Shown one piece after another: positions 36,060 to 45,586 of a stretch of DNA of 64,000 nt. The notes below the pieces were generated by a model, which had not been told where the DNA came from, ran no database searches, and worked only from the letters and a program-made list of their open reading frames with translations. Positions within the stretch are counted from its first letter, which is position 1; each line of letters begins with the position of its first letter. Both the position numbers and the translations under genes were made by a program. This DNA comes from Bradyrhizobium sp. 132 (GTDB lineage: Bacteria; Pseudomonadota; Alphaproteobacteria; Rhizobiales; Xanthobacteraceae): NCBI RefSeq assembly GCF_023074185.1, contig NZ_JADPKY010000170.1, positions 62,001 through 126,000 on the forward strand, written 5' to 3'.

Positions 36060-36653
36060 ATGAATTCGACATTGCACGTTCACATGAAAAACAAAGCTGC
36101 TTCAGCTAGTTACACCATGAACCGAGGCGCCGGACCATTATCCGCGATCCGCGTTAAGCCTGCGGCGGGGAATCCATGCCGGGGCTGGCTGACCGCGGGG
36201 GCGCTGACGATTCCGGTTGCGCTGGGGCGGGGCGGCATTCTGGCCAACAAGCGCGAGGGCGATGGCGGCACCCCGAGGGGCAGCTTCCGTCCCAGGCGCT
36301 TGTGGTGGCGGGGCGACCGGCACAGCCGCCCGCAGACTTTCTTGCCGGCGAGGAGCATCGGCGACACGGACGCCTGGTGCGAGGATCCCGGGGACCGTCA
36401 TTACAATCAGGGAATCCGGCTCGGCGAGGGGCAGGGCGGCGACCGGCTCAAGCGGACCGATCATCTCTATGACTTCATCATCGAAATCGACCACAACACG
36501 AGGCCGCGCATCGCCGGCCGCGGCAGCGCAGTGTTCTTGCATCTGGCCCGCGACAATTTCGGCCCGACCGCAGGCTGCGTCGCGATGACCAAAGCGGCGA
36601 TGCGACAGTTGCTGCGGCGGCTGGGACCAAAAACAAAAATCATCATCGGGTGA
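36060..36653 (+). CDS. L,D-transpeptidase (YkuD) fold protein
   Basis: 197 residues. The YkuD catalytic signature HLARDNFGPTAGCVAM (about 160-175) supplies the conserved His, Thr/Gly and nucleophilic Cys (TAGC). Upstream, GGILANKREGDGGTPRGSFRP is the typical fold segment. Such enzymes cross-link peptidoglycan through 3-3 bonds or attach lipoproteins. There is no clear signal peptide, only a short basic N-terminus, so export is uncertain. The in-frame ATG at 36084 (MKNKAAS) or 36117 (MNRGAG) could be the real start. It is followed closely by the hydratase gene. Confidence 0.85.
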   Translation: MNSTLHVHMKNKAASASYTMNRGAGPLSAIRVKPAAGNPCRGWLTAGALTIPVALGRGGILANKREGDGGTPRGSFRPRRLWWRGDRHSRPQTFLPARSIGDTDAWCEDPGDRHYNQGIRLGEGQGGDRLKRTDHLYDFIIEIDHNTRPRIAGRGSAVFLHLARDNFGPTAGCVAMTKAAMRQLLRRLGPKTKIIIG

Positions 36654-36659
36654 GGATAC

Positions 36660-37433
36660 ATGCTCGACAGGGATCAGATCGCCGCCACATCGCGCGTCCT
36701 CGTTCAACATTGGCGCGACGGCACCAAGCTTGACGCGCTGGAGCCACGGTTGCGGCCACAGGGCCGCGCTGAGGGCTACGCCGTGCAGGCTGCGCTCAGC
36801 GGGACATTGTTCGGCTGGAAGATCGCAGCGACAAGCGCGTCCGGACAAAAGCACATCAATGTCGCGGGACCGCTGGCCGGTCGCATCATGAGCGACACCG
36901 TGATCGCCGATGGCGGCACGGCTGCGATGAAGGGCAACGCGATGCGCGTCGGCGAGCCTGAGTTCGCTTTCCGCATGGGACGCGATCTGCCGCCGCGCGC
37001 GGCGGCGTACACTGTCGACGAGATGCTGGCCGCCGTGGACGGCTTGCATCCTGCAATCGAGATTCCCGATTCGCGCTTTGCCGATTTCGCAGGCGCCGGC
37101 GAGGCGCAGCTCATCGCCGACAATGCCTGCGCGCATCTGTTCGTGCTGGGTGCGGCGACCACTACGAACTGGCGCGCCATGGATCTCGTCGAGGAGCGGC
37201 CGCAGATCACGCTACGCGGCGAGCGCTATCTCGGCCACGGCAAGAACGTGCTCGGCGACCCCCGAATCGCCCTGGTCTGGCTGGCCAACGAGCTGCGTGG
37301 CCTCGGCATCACCTTGCGGGCAGGGGAGGTGGTGACCACGGGCACGTGCCATCCGCCGCTGCCGCTCCAGGCCGGCGATCATTTTGCGGTGGATTTTGGG
37401 GTGCTGGGAAAGGTGTCGGTGGGATTCGCGTAG
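36660..37433 (+). CDS. 2-keto-4-pentenoate hydratase/FAH-like family protein
   Basis: 257 residues of the fumarylacetoacetase-C/MhpD type: LFGWKIAATSASGQKHINVAGPLAG (about 41), RVGEPEFAFRMGRDLPPRAA (about 97, metal-binding Glu-x-Glu region), LHPAIEIPDSRF and GEVVTTGTCHPPLPLQAGDHF near the end. The family hydrates or decarboxylates 2-hydroxydienoates from aromatic-ring breakdown using Mg2+. No other meta-cleavage genes are nearby, so the substrate is open. It starts 6 bp after the YkuD stop and is probably cotranscribed with it. Confidence 0.85.
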   Translation: MLDRDQIAATSRVLVQHWRDGTKLDALEPRLRPQGRAEGYAVQAALSGTLFGWKIAATSASGQKHINVAGPLAGRIMSDTVIADGGTAAMKGNAMRVGEPEFAFRMGRDLPPRAAAYTVDEMLAAVDGLHPAIEIPDSRFADFAGAGEAQLIADNACAHLFVLGAATTTNWRAMDLVEERPQITLRGERYLGHGKNVLGDPRIALVWLANELRGLGITLRAGEVVTTGTCHPPLPLQAGDHFAVDFGVLGKVSVGFA

Positions 37434-37455
37434 GCGCTACGCGCCCCCGGCGAAA

Positions 37456-38145
37456 TTACCGGTGCCCGAAGATCGCGCTTCCCACCCGCACATGCGTGGC
37501 GCCGAGCATGATGGCGGTCGCAAAATCCGCGCTCATGCCCATCGAGAGCTTGTTCAATCCATTGCGCGCGGCGATCTTGGCGGTCAGCGCGAAATGCGCC
37601 GCCGGCGGCTCGTCCACCGGCGGGATGCACATCAACCCGGAGATCGTCAGCCCGTAGGTGTCGCGGCAGCTCGCGATGAAGGCGTCGGCCTCCCCGGGGG
37701 CAATGCCGGCCTTCTGCGGCTCCTCGCCGATATTGATCTGGACGAACAGTTCCGGGTGCTTGTCCTGAGATTCGATTTCCTTGGCTAACGCTTGGCAAAT
37801 GCTCGGGCGGTCGACCGAATGGATGGCATCGAACAGCGCCACGGCCTCTTTCGCCTTGTTGGATTGCAGCGGCCCGATCAGATGCAGCGCAATATCGGAG
37901 TAAACAGAAATTAACGCGGGCCATTTGCCCTTGGCCTCCTGCACGCGATTCTCACCGAATACGCGCTGTCCGGCGTCGATGACCGGGGTAATTGCATCTG
38001 CTGCGAAAGTTTTCGAGACCGCGATCAGCGTCACGGAGGCACGTTCGCGCCGCGCATCCGCGCAGGCGCGCGCGATTTCGGCTTCGACCGCGGCGAGCGC
38101 GTTTGGTGAATGGCCGGTTACCGGCGCGGCGTTGGCTTCAGTCAT
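37456..38145 (-). CDS. YggS/PLPBP family pyridoxal phosphate homeostasis protein
   Basis: 229 residues. The PLP lysine is in LIAVSKTFAADAI (about 44), and FGENRVQEAKGKW, LHLIGPLQSNKAKEAV and LSMGMSADFATAIMLGATHVRVGSAIFG are highly conserved features of this single-domain alanine-racemase fold. The protein binds PLP without known catalysis and keeps vitamin B6 and amino-acid pools balanced. The N-terminal 15 residues are extra to the usual start. It is convergent with the hydratase, 22 bp apart, and divergent from the membrane diguanylate cyclase. Confidence 0.93.
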   Translation of the reverse strand: MTEANAAPVTGHSPNALAAVEAEIARACADARRERASVTLIAVSKTFAADAITPVIDAGQRVFGENRVQEAKGKWPALISVYSDIALHLIGPLQSNKAKEAVALFDAIHSVDRPSICQALAKEIESQDKHPELFVQINIGEEPQKAGIAPGEADAFIASCRDTYGLTISGLMCIPPVDEPPAAHFALTAKIAARNGLNKLSMGMSADFATAIMLGATHVRVGSAIFGHR

Positions 38146-38253
38146 GATGTCGCATGGGTACTGGTTGTTGCGGAGCTAGTTCTAATTTTACCGAGTTCAA
38201 GAAAGAGTTTTTGAACCCTTCGCTTTACCTTGGCCGCGGGGTGGGCAGCGAAG

Positions 38254-39951
38254 ATGGCAAACGTCAGTTTCAACCGCAAACGAGCGAAACTCAAGCAGGT
38301 TCTCGGAATCCGGGCGCGGCTTGCGTTGCTCGCGGTAATTCTGGTGGCGCCCTTGATGTTCGAGCGCATCCGTTCGCTCGAAAACACGCGCACGAAGCAG
38401 ATCGCGCAGGCCGCAGCTGAATTCACCACCGTCGCAAGGCACAGCGCCGACGCCCAGCGCGAGGTGATCTCGTCAGTCGAGACCATCCTGAAATCTGAAG
38501 CCTTCATCCGCGCCTCCGCCGGCGGCATCAGCAAGAGCTGTGACGTGCTGCGCGCGAGCCTGCCGTCGAATCTTCCATGGATCCGCACGCTTTTGATCGC
38601 CGGCCAGGACGGCCGCATCCAGTGCGCCACCAACAACATGTATGTCGGCCTCGATCTCAGTGACCGGCCCTACTTCCAGCAGGCACAGGAAACCGGCCGC
38701 TTCGTGCTGAGCGACTTCATCCTGTCGCGGCCGGTGCTGGCGCCGACCGTGATGGCGGTTTACCCGGTGTCTGCCTTCAGCGGCGTCACGGATGCCGTCG
38801 TGCTTGCCACCGTCAACCTCGACTGGATGTCGAAGGTCATGAGCAATCTGGGTGGCCGCGCCGGCATCACCGCCGTCCTGGTCGACAGCGCCGGCACCGT
38901 GCTGGCGGCACCGGCCGACCAGCACAGCGCGGTCGGCCGTCCGCTCGACAACATGCCGCTGATGTCCGCGATCGCCGACAAGGCGCTGCGGTCGGACCAG
39001 GACGAGGGCGCATTGTCTTTCCTCGCCGCCGACGGCTCCCGCCGCGCGGTCAGTTATATCCGCATCGCCGGCACCAATGCCCGCCTGATCGCCAGCATCG
39101 ACGAGGACAAGGTGTCTGCGGCCGTGAGCCGCGACATCCGCACTGCTTATCTCCAGCTCGCTTTCGTCGTCGTGTTCGTCCTGCTCGGCGCGCTGATCGC
39201 CGCCGAAAAGCTGGTGATCAAGCCGATCGAGATGCTGGCCGATATGGCCAAGCGCCTTGGCGAGGGCGATCTGTCGGCGCGCGCTGCGCGCAATCGTCTG
39301 CCGGCCGAGTTCGTGCCGCTGGCCCGCGCGTTCAATGCGATGGCCGCGCAGCTGAGCCAGCGCGAACGCGAGCTGATGGCGAGCAACGACCGGCTCACGG
39401 TGATGGCCTCGATCGACATGTTGTCGGGGCTCGCCAACCGCCGCGGCTTCCAGAGCCGGCTCGACTTCGAATGGATGCGCGCGCAGCAATATGGCAGCGA
39501 ACTCGCGCTTTTGATGATCGACGTCGACCATTTCAAACTGTTCAACGACACCTATGGTCATCTCGAAGGCGATTCTTGCCTGACCAGGCTCGGCGAGTCG
39601 CTGTCCGGCATCGCCGCCGACACGATGGGCTTCGCGGCCCGCTATGGCGGCGAGGAATTCTGCCTGTTGCTGCCGAACACCGACGTGGCGCGCGCCGTCG
39701 AAATCGGCGAGCAGGCCCGCGCGGCCGTATTGAAGCTGTGCCTACCGCACATCACTTCCGCCCACATGATCGTCACCGTCTCGATCGGTGTTGCCGCGGC
39801 AAAGCCAAACGAGAGTCTGCGCCCCGGCGATCTGATCGAAGCCGCCGACGCCGCGCTCTACGCCGCCAAACACCGCGGCCGCAACAACGTCGTCGAGCAC
39901 GGCATCACCGTGATCGACAACGGCGCGGCGGAAATGATGATGGCCGGTTGA
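38254..39951 (+). CDS. Membrane-anchored diguanylate cyclase with Cache-type sensor
   Basis: 565 residues. One helix at about 20-38 and another at about 298-318 bracket a periplasmic Cache-like sensor (NMYVGLDLSDRPYFQQAQETG at about 130 is typical). A HAMP region (about 320-372) leads to a GGDEF domain with ARYGGEEFCLLLP (about 468) and FNDTYGHLEGD. The RxxD inhibitory site is not obvious. It makes c-di-GMP in response to an outside signal. The ATG at 38254 is preferred to earlier codons. The next gene converges with just 3 bp between stops and is a second diguanylate cyclase. Confidence 0.92.
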   Translation: MANVSFNRKRAKLKQVLGIRARLALLAVILVAPLMFERIRSLENTRTKQIAQAAAEFTTVARHSADAQREVISSVETILKSEAFIRASAGGISKSCDVLRASLPSNLPWIRTLLIAGQDGRIQCATNNMYVGLDLSDRPYFQQAQETGRFVLSDFILSRPVLAPTVMAVYPVSAFSGVTDAVVLATVNLDWMSKVMSNLGGRAGITAVLVDSAGTVLAAPADQHSAVGRPLDNMPLMSAIADKALRSDQDEGALSFLAADGSRRAVSYIRIAGTNARLIASIDEDKVSAAVSRDIRTAYLQLAFVVVFVLLGALIAAEKLVIKPIEMLADMAKRLGEGDLSARAARNRLPAEFVPLARAFNAMAAQLSQRERELMASNDRLTVMASIDMLSGLANRRGFQSRLDFEWMRAQQYGSELALLMIDVDHFKLFNDTYGHLEGDSCLTRLGESLSGIAADTMGFAARYGGEEFCLLLPNTDVARAVEIGEQARAAVLKLCLPHITSAHMIVTVSIGVAAAKPNESLRPGDLIEAADAALYAAKHRGRNNVVEHGITVIDNGAAEMMMAG

Positions 39952-39954
39952 GGG

Positions 39955-41040
39955 TTAACCCGCGGCCGCGGCGCGATCGAGCTCGATCTCCGTCACCACA
40001 CGATTGCGGCCGCCGTTCTTCGCAAGATAGAGCGCGCGGTCGCAGCGCTCGATGAGGTCGGCGGTTGCCTCGCCGATCCGATACTGCGCCACGCCGATCG
40101 AAACCGTGATGTCAGGCAGGACCTCGCCGGTCGAGCGACGGGTGATCCTGGATTCCGCGATTGCTCGCCTGATTCGCTCAGCGACCTCGGCGCAGGCGGC
40201 CAGATCGGCATCCGGCAGCACCGCGATCAGCTCCTCGCCGCCGTAGCGCGCCGATAGATCCTGCTCGCGGACCTTTTCGCGCAACACCTTTGCCATCAGG
40301 CGCAGCACCTGGTCGCCGACGCCGTGGCCGAAACTGTCGTTGAAGGTCTTGAAGTGGTCGATGTCGAGCATCAGCACGCTGAACGGCTCGCCCCAATCCG
40401 CAGTCGCCTGCACCTTGCGCAGGAATCCATCGAGCGCCCGCCGGTTTGCAAGGCCTGTGAGTGTATCGGTCCGGGCACGCTCCTCGGATTTGGAGAGAGA
40501 GTCGCGGATCACGTCGAGCTCGCGGGTCTTTTCCGCAAAGCCCGCCTCGAGCCGCGTCGCGCGGGTGGCCGCGCGGCCCAACTCGTTCATGAGCTGGGCA
40601 ACCAGCGCTTTGGGGTCGACACCGGCGTTGCCCTGGTCGGCGACCTCGTTGATCGCTTGCATCTGGGAGTGATTGTCGGCAATCGCAGTCGCGAGAAAAT
40701 CCTTCGCCGCGCCCATAAGGGTGTGGAGCCGCTCGGACGTGTCGACGACGATGGCGCTCACCTGGGGCGCGACGTAGGTCTCGAAAAGATCCTGATTGGT
40801 CCTGACGTCGAAGGGTCGATTGTGGTCGATCAGGAGATCGATCGCGTTGCGCAGATCGTCATGGCTTCCCGCGAAATATTGGAACCAGACGGCGAAATTG
40901 GTCGGCGTTGCAGGGATCCGCTGTTCGGCCATGCTCCGCATCGCCCGTCCGGCAATGGACGCGGCATAGTCGTAATCGGGATCGTCGAAGCTGGCGTCCA
41001 TCACAAGTCTTGAGAGTTCTGGTCGGTCGCAAACTGGCAT
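39955..41040 (-). CDS. Cytosolic diguanylate cyclase with helical N-terminal domain
   Basis: 361 residues. The helical N-terminal part (about 15-170) reads MRSMAEQRIPATPTNFAVWF and is typical of alphaproteobacterial cyclases with no known sensor fold. The GGDEF domain (about 190-350) has LMLDIDHFKTFNDSFGHGVGD and the active loop ARYGGEELIAVLP, so the last residue of the motif is Leu instead of Phe; activity is still likely. The start at ATG 41040 has AAGGGG six bases ahead on the minus strand. It overlaps nothing but ends 3 bp from the other cyclase, tail to tail. Confidence 0.92.
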   Translation of the reverse strand: MPVCDRPELSRLVMDASFDDPDYDYAASIAGRAMRSMAEQRIPATPTNFAVWFQYFAGSHDDLRNAIDLLIDHNRPFDVRTNQDLFETYVAPQVSAIVVDTSERLHTLMGAAKDFLATAIADNHSQMQAINEVADQGNAGVDPKALVAQLMNELGRAATRATRLEAGFAEKTRELDVIRDSLSKSEERARTDTLTGLANRRALDGFLRKVQATADWGEPFSVLMLDIDHFKTFNDSFGHGVGDQVLRLMAKVLREKVREQDLSARYGGEELIAVLPDADLAACAEVAERIRRAIAESRITRRSTGEVLPDITVSIGVAQYRIGEATADLIERCDRALYLAKNGGRNRVVTEIELDRAAAAG

Positions 41041-41194
41041 CGACCCCTTAATCACACCCCAACGCGGCCTCAGTAGTTATGCGGTGCAGCGCCGAAGGTT
41101 CCCAAATTGCGGCAACCCATTGACCCCTTGAGGACTTCTATGGCCTAGTCCGCCGTCTTTAGACGGCCGAACCCACGAAAACCCAAACGATTCC

Positions 41195-43819
41195 ATGACC
41201 TCCGAACGCTATAACGCCCGCGACTCCGAACCGCGCTGGCAAGCCGCCTGGGACCAACAGGCAATCTTCGTCTCCAAGAACGACGATTCGCGGCCGAAAT
41301 ACTATGTGCTGGAGATGTTCCCCTACCCGTCGGGGCGCATCCATATCGGCCATGTCCGCAATTACACGCTCGGCGACGTGCTGGCCCGCTTCATGCGCGC
41401 CAAGGGTTTCAACGTGCTGCATCCGATGGGCTGGGACGCCTTCGGCCTGCCGGCCGAGAACGCCGCCATCGAGCGCAAGGTCGCGCCGAAGGCCTGGACT
41501 TACGACAACATCGCCGCGATGAAGAAGCAGCTCCGCTCGATCGGGCTGTCGCTGGACTGGAGCCGCGAGATCGCGACCTGCGATCCCAGTTACTACAAGC
41601 ACCAGCAGAAGATGTTTCTGGACTTCCTGCGCGAAGGCCTCGCCGAGCGCGAAAAGCGCAAGGTGAACTGGGACCCCGTCGACATGACCGTGCTCGCCAA
41701 CGAGCAGGTGATCGACGGCAAAGGCTGGCGTTCGGGTGCCGTTGTCGAACAACGGGAAATGAGCCAGTGGGTCTTCAAGATCACGAAGTACTCGCAGGAG
41801 CTGCTGTCGGCACTGGATACGCTGGACCGCTGGCCCGACAAGGTGCGGCTGATGCAGCGCAACTGGATCGGCCGGTCGGAAGGCCTGTTGATCCGCTTCG
41901 CGCTCGATGCGGCGACGACGCCGGCCGGCGAGAGCGAGCTGAAGATTTTCACGACGCGCCCGGACACGTTGTTCGGCGCAAAATTCATGGCGATCTCGGC
42001 CGATCATCCGCTGGCGCAGGCCGCCGCGGCGAAGAATCCGAAACTTGCCGAGTTCATTGCCGAGATCAAGAAGATCGGCACCGCGCAGGAAGTCATCGAC
42101 ACCGCTGAGAAGCAGGGCTTTGACACCGGCATCCGTGCGGTCCACCCGTTCGATCCGTCCTGGAAGCTGCCGGTCTATGTCGCCAACTTCGTGCTGATGG
42201 AATACGGCACCGGCGCCATCTTCGGCTGCCCCGCGCATGACCAGCGCGACCTCGACTTCGTCAACAAGTACAGTCTCGGCAACATTCCGGTGGTGTGCCC
42301 CGAGGACCAGGATCCGAAATCGTTCGTCATCACCGACACCGCCTATGACGGTGACGGCCGCATGATCAATTCGCGCTTCCTCGACGGCATGACCATCGAT
42401 CAGGCCAAGGAAGACGTGGCGAAGCGTCTCGAAACCGAGCTGCGCGGCAACGCGCCGGTCGGCGAGCGCCAGGTGAACTTCCGCCTGCGTGACTGGGGCA
42501 TTTCGCGCCAGCGCTATTGGGGTTGCCCGATTCCGATCATCCACTGCCCCAAATGCGATGTGGTGCCGGTGCCGGACGCCGACCTGCCCGTCATACTGCC
42601 TGATGATGCGACCTTCGACAAACCCGGCAACGCGCTCGATCATCATCCGACCTGGAAGCACGTGACCTGCCCGCAATGCGGCGGCAAGGCGCAACGCGAA
42701 ACCGACACCATGGACACCTTCGTGGATTCGTCCTGGTACTTTGCGCGCTTCACCGATCCCTGGAACGAGAACGCGCCGACGACTCCAGAGGTCGCCAACC
42801 GGATGCTGCCGGTCGACCAATATATCGGCGGCGTCGAGCACGCGATCCTGCATCTGCTCTACAGCCGCTTCTTCACGCGTGCGATGAAGGCGACCGGGCA
42901 CATTGCGCTGGACGAGCCGTTCGCCGGCATGTTCACGCAGGGCATGGTGGTGCACGAGACCTATCAGAAGGCCGACGGCACCTATGTGCAACCGGTCGAG
43001 GTCAAGGTCGAGACCGGCGCCAACGGCCGCCGCGCGACGCTGCTGACCTCAGGCGAAGACATCCAGATCGGCCCGATCGAGAAGATGTCGAAGTCGAAGA
43101 AGAACACGGTCGACCCCGACGACATCATCGAGACCTACGGCGCCGACGTCGCCCGCTGGTTCATGCTGTCGGATTCCCCGCCTGACCGCGACGTGATCTG
43201 GAGCGACGAGCGCGTCCAGGGCGCCTCGCGCTTCCTGCAGCGGCTGTGGCGGCTGGTGAACGACTCCATGAAACTGGGCAAGACCGCGCCGACGGCTCGC
43301 CCGGCCAGCTTCGGCCCGGACGCCACCGCCTTGCGCAAGGCCGCCCATGGCGCGTTGGACAAGGTCACCACCGGAATCGAGCGGCTGCACTTCAACGTCT
43401 GCCTCGCCCATATCCGCGAGTTCGCCAATACGTTTTCGGAAGTATTGCAGCGCCCCGGCCAGCCCACCCCCGACCTCGTCTGGGCGATCCGGGAGGCCAG
43501 CCAGATCCTGGTCCAGCTGTTCTCCCCGATGATGCCGCACCTGGCCGAGGAGTGTTGGCAGGTTCTGGGCCACAGCGGGCTGGTTTCCGAGGCCAATTGG
43601 CCCCAAATCGAACGCGATTTGCTGATTGAAGACAGCGTGACCCTGGTGGTCCAGGTCAACGGCAAGAAGCGGGGCGAGGTCACAGTTGCAACAGCGGCCG
43701 AGAATCCGGAAATCGAGGCTGCCGTTTTGGCCCTCGATGCGGTAAAACTGGCTCTGGACGGCAAGCCCGTCCGCAAGGTGATTATCGTCCCCAAGAGGAT
43801 CGTGAATGTTGTCGGCTAG
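41195..43819 (+). CDS. leuS: Leucyl-tRNA synthetase
   Basis: 874 residues, normal length. The class I signatures are intact: HIGH within YPSGRIHIGHVRNYTLGD (about 45-62) and KMSKS within EKMSKSKKNTVDPDD (about 629). The CP1 editing domain has the TTRPDTLFGAKF segment (about 250), and CPQCGGKAQRETDTMDTFVDSSWYFARF marks the catalytic insertion. It charges tRNA-Leu in the cytosol. The lptE gene starts 14 bp before the leuS stop, in another frame, and holA follows, a conserved cluster. Confidence 0.97.
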   Translation: MTSERYNARDSEPRWQAAWDQQAIFVSKNDDSRPKYYVLEMFPYPSGRIHIGHVRNYTLGDVLARFMRAKGFNVLHPMGWDAFGLPAENAAIERKVAPKAWTYDNIAAMKKQLRSIGLSLDWSREIATCDPSYYKHQQKMFLDFLREGLAEREKRKVNWDPVDMTVLANEQVIDGKGWRSGAVVEQREMSQWVFKITKYSQELLSALDTLDRWPDKVRLMQRNWIGRSEGLLIRFALDAATTPAGESELKIFTTRPDTLFGAKFMAISADHPLAQAAAAKNPKLAEFIAEIKKIGTAQEVIDTAEKQGFDTGIRAVHPFDPSWKLPVYVANFVLMEYGTGAIFGCPAHDQRDLDFVNKYSLGNIPVVCPEDQDPKSFVITDTAYDGDGRMINSRFLDGMTIDQAKEDVAKRLETELRGNAPVGERQVNFRLRDWGISRQRYWGCPIPIIHCPKCDVVPVPDADLPVILPDDATFDKPGNALDHHPTWKHVTCPQCGGKAQRETDTMDTFVDSSWYFARFTDPWNENAPTTPEVANRMLPVDQYIGGVEHAILHLLYSRFFTRAMKATGHIALDEPFAGMFTQGMVVHETYQKADGTYVQPVEVKVETGANGRRATLLTSGEDIQIGPIEKMSKSKKNTVDPDDIIETYGADVARWFMLSDSPPDRDVIWSDERVQGASRFLQRLWRLVNDSMKLGKTAPTARPASFGPDATALRKAAHGALDKVTTGIERLHFNVCLAHIREFANTFSEVLQRPGQPTPDLVWAIREASQILVQLFSPMMPHLAEECWQVLGHSGLVSEANWPQIERDLLIEDSVTLVVQVNGKKRGEVTVATAAENPEIEAAVLALDAVKLALDGKPVRKVIIVPKRIVNVVG

Positions 43820-44357
43820 GATCCGCATCGCAGCCCGCTTGCTGGCGGTCGCCGCCCTGGCGGCCCTGACGGCCGGCTGCTTCCAGCCGATGTATGCCGA
43901 GCGCACCGACGGCACCCCCGGCCTGCGCGAGAAGCTGATGGGGGTCGATCTGCCCCCGATCGCCAAGGCGAATGCCTCCCGCGAGGCGCGCGTCGGCGTC
44001 GAGGTCCGCAACGCGCTGGCCTTTAAGCTCTATGGCACCGCCACCGGCATGCCGCCGACCCACCGCCTTGAGATCCGCTTCTCAAGCAGCAAGTCGTCGC
44101 TGATCGTCGATGCCAATACCGGCCTGCCGAGCAGCGAAAACTACGGCCTCGACGCCCAGTACAATTTGATCGAGGTCGTCAGCGGGAAGTCGGTGATGAC
44201 CGGCACCACGTTCTCGCGCGTGTCCTACGACATGCCCGGCTCCTATCAGCGCTTCAGCCGCAACCGCGCGGTACGTGATGCCGAGGATCGCGCCGCCAAC
44301 GAGATCGCCGAGAACATCACGACGCGCCTCGCCTCGTTCTTCACCGCGGGCACTTAA
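43806..44357 (+). CDS. lptE: LPS assembly lipoprotein LptE
   Basis: 183 residues. A lipoprotein signal ends in the lipobox LTAGC (Cys about 25), so the mature protein is anchored in the outer membrane. The rest, FQPMYAERTDG, HRLEIRFSSSKSSLIVDAN and YNLIEVVSGKSVMTGTTFSRVSYD, matches alphaproteobacterial LptE, which plugs the LptD barrel that inserts lipopolysaccharide. Its position between leuS and holA is the conserved one and supports the name. It overlaps leuS by 14 bp, which suggests coupled translation. Confidence 0.92.
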   Translation: MLSARIRIAARLLAVAALAALTAGCFQPMYAERTDGTPGLREKLMGVDLPPIAKANASREARVGVEVRNALAFKLYGTATGMPPTHRLEIRFSSSKSSLIVDANTGLPSSENYGLDAQYNLIEVVSGKSVMTGTTFSRVSYDMPGSYQRFSRNRAVRDAEDRAANEIAENITTRLASFFTAGT

Positions 44358-44404
44358 TTCATCCCGTCATTCCGGGGCACCCGGAACGACGAACCTCAGG
44401 CAAC

Positions 44405-45433
44405 ATGGTCGCGCTGCGCGGAAAAGAGATCGACGCCTTTCTCGCCCGCCCCGATGCGGGCCGTCCGATCATCCTGCTCTATGGTCCCGATGCCGGCCTC
44501 GTGCGCGAACGCGCCGATGCGCTGATCGCCTCGGCTGTCGACGATCCCAACGATCCCTTCTCGCTGGTCAAGCTCGATGGCGACGAGCTCTCCGCCGAGC
44601 CGTCCCGGCTCGTGGACGAAGCGATGACGGTGCCGCTGTTCGGCGGCCGCCGCGCCATCCGCATCCGCGCCGGCTCGCGAAGCTTTGCCAGCGGCATCGA
44701 CACGCTGGCGGAGATGGGCGTGAAGGATTGCCGCATCGTGATCGAGGCCGGCGAGCTGCGTCCGGAATCGCCACTGCGCAAGGCCTGCGAGCGTGCCAAG
44801 ACGGCCGTCGCGATGGCCTGCTATCCCGACACCGAGCGCGACCTGGCCAAGCTGATGGAAGACGAGCTCCGCATCGCCAATCTGCGCATCGCGCAGGACG
44901 CCCGCGCGGCGCTGATGTCGTTCCTCGGCGGCGACCGCCAGGCCTCGCGCAACGAGCTGCGCAAGCTCACCCTCTATGCCCATGGCAAGGGCGAGATCAC
45001 GCTGGACGACGTGATGGCCGTCGTCGCCGATGCGTCGGAGCTGAAACTCGATCCGATCGTCGACGGCGCCTTCGCCGGCCGGCCCGAGATCGTCGAGAAC
45101 GAGTTCGCCAAAGCCATGATCGCCGGCACCTATCCAGGCGTGATCATCTCTGCGGCGCTGCGTCAGGCGGCGTGGCTGCACAAATCGGCGCTCGCAATCG
45201 CCGACGGCACGCCCGCTTCCGCGGTGCTCGACGGCGGCTATCCGCGCCTGCATTTTTCACGAAAGCCCGCGGTCGAAACCGCGCTGCGCAATTTCAGCGT
45301 GGCGCGGCTCGCCGCCATCATCGAGCAGCTCGCGACCGCTGCGCTCGACACCCGCAAGCAATCCACCCTCGCCGCCGCCATCGCCCAGCGCACGCTGATG
45401 TCGATCGCCGCGAACGCGAAGCGGCGGGGCTGA
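44405..45433 (+). CDS. holA: DNA polymerase III, delta subunit
   Basis: 342 residues. LLYGPDAGLVRERADALI (about 22) is the AAA+ like nucleotide-fold beginning of clamp-loader delta, IVIEAGELRPESPLRKACE (about 115) is family-typical, and the C-terminal region reads VETALRNFSVARLAAIIEQL. It opens the beta clamp as part of the clamp loader. It starts 47 bp after lptE; the gene order leuS-lptE-holA then parB is standard in alphaproteobacteria. Confidence 0.94.
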   Translation: MVALRGKEIDAFLARPDAGRPIILLYGPDAGLVRERADALIASAVDDPNDPFSLVKLDGDELSAEPSRLVDEAMTVPLFGGRRAIRIRAGSRSFASGIDTLAEMGVKDCRIVIEAGELRPESPLRKACERAKTAVAMACYPDTERDLAKLMEDELRIANLRIAQDARAALMSFLGGDRQASRNELRKLTLYAHGKGEITLDDVMAVVADASELKLDPIVDGAFAGRPEIVENEFAKAMIAGTYPGVIISAALRQAAWLHKSALAIADGTPASAVLDGGYPRLHFSRKPAVETALRNFSVARLAAIIEQLATAALDTRKQSTLAAAIAQRTLMSIAANAKRRG

Positions 45434-45481
45434 ACTTCCGTTCTCTCCGCGCGTCATTGCGAGAGTGTCTCTCTCTCCCCT

Positions 45482-45568
45482 CGTCATTGCGAGGAGCGCA
45501 AGCGACGAAGCAATCCAGAGTCTCTCCGCAGAAAGATTCTGGATTGCTTTGCTGCGCTCGCAATGACG
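45482..45568. repeat. Intergenic palindrome downstream of holA
   Basis: CGTCATTGCGAGGAGCGCAA-type left arm (45482-45519) pairs with a right arm (45538-45568) ending GCTCGCAATGACG. A solo arm of the same family is at 4355-4385. Confidence 0.7.
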
Positions 45569-45586
45569 TGTGGATGGGCGTTAATT

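Noticed and set aside
41159..42991. A 610-codon antisense frame opposite leuS
   Set aside because: Shadow of leuS with no recognisable motif.
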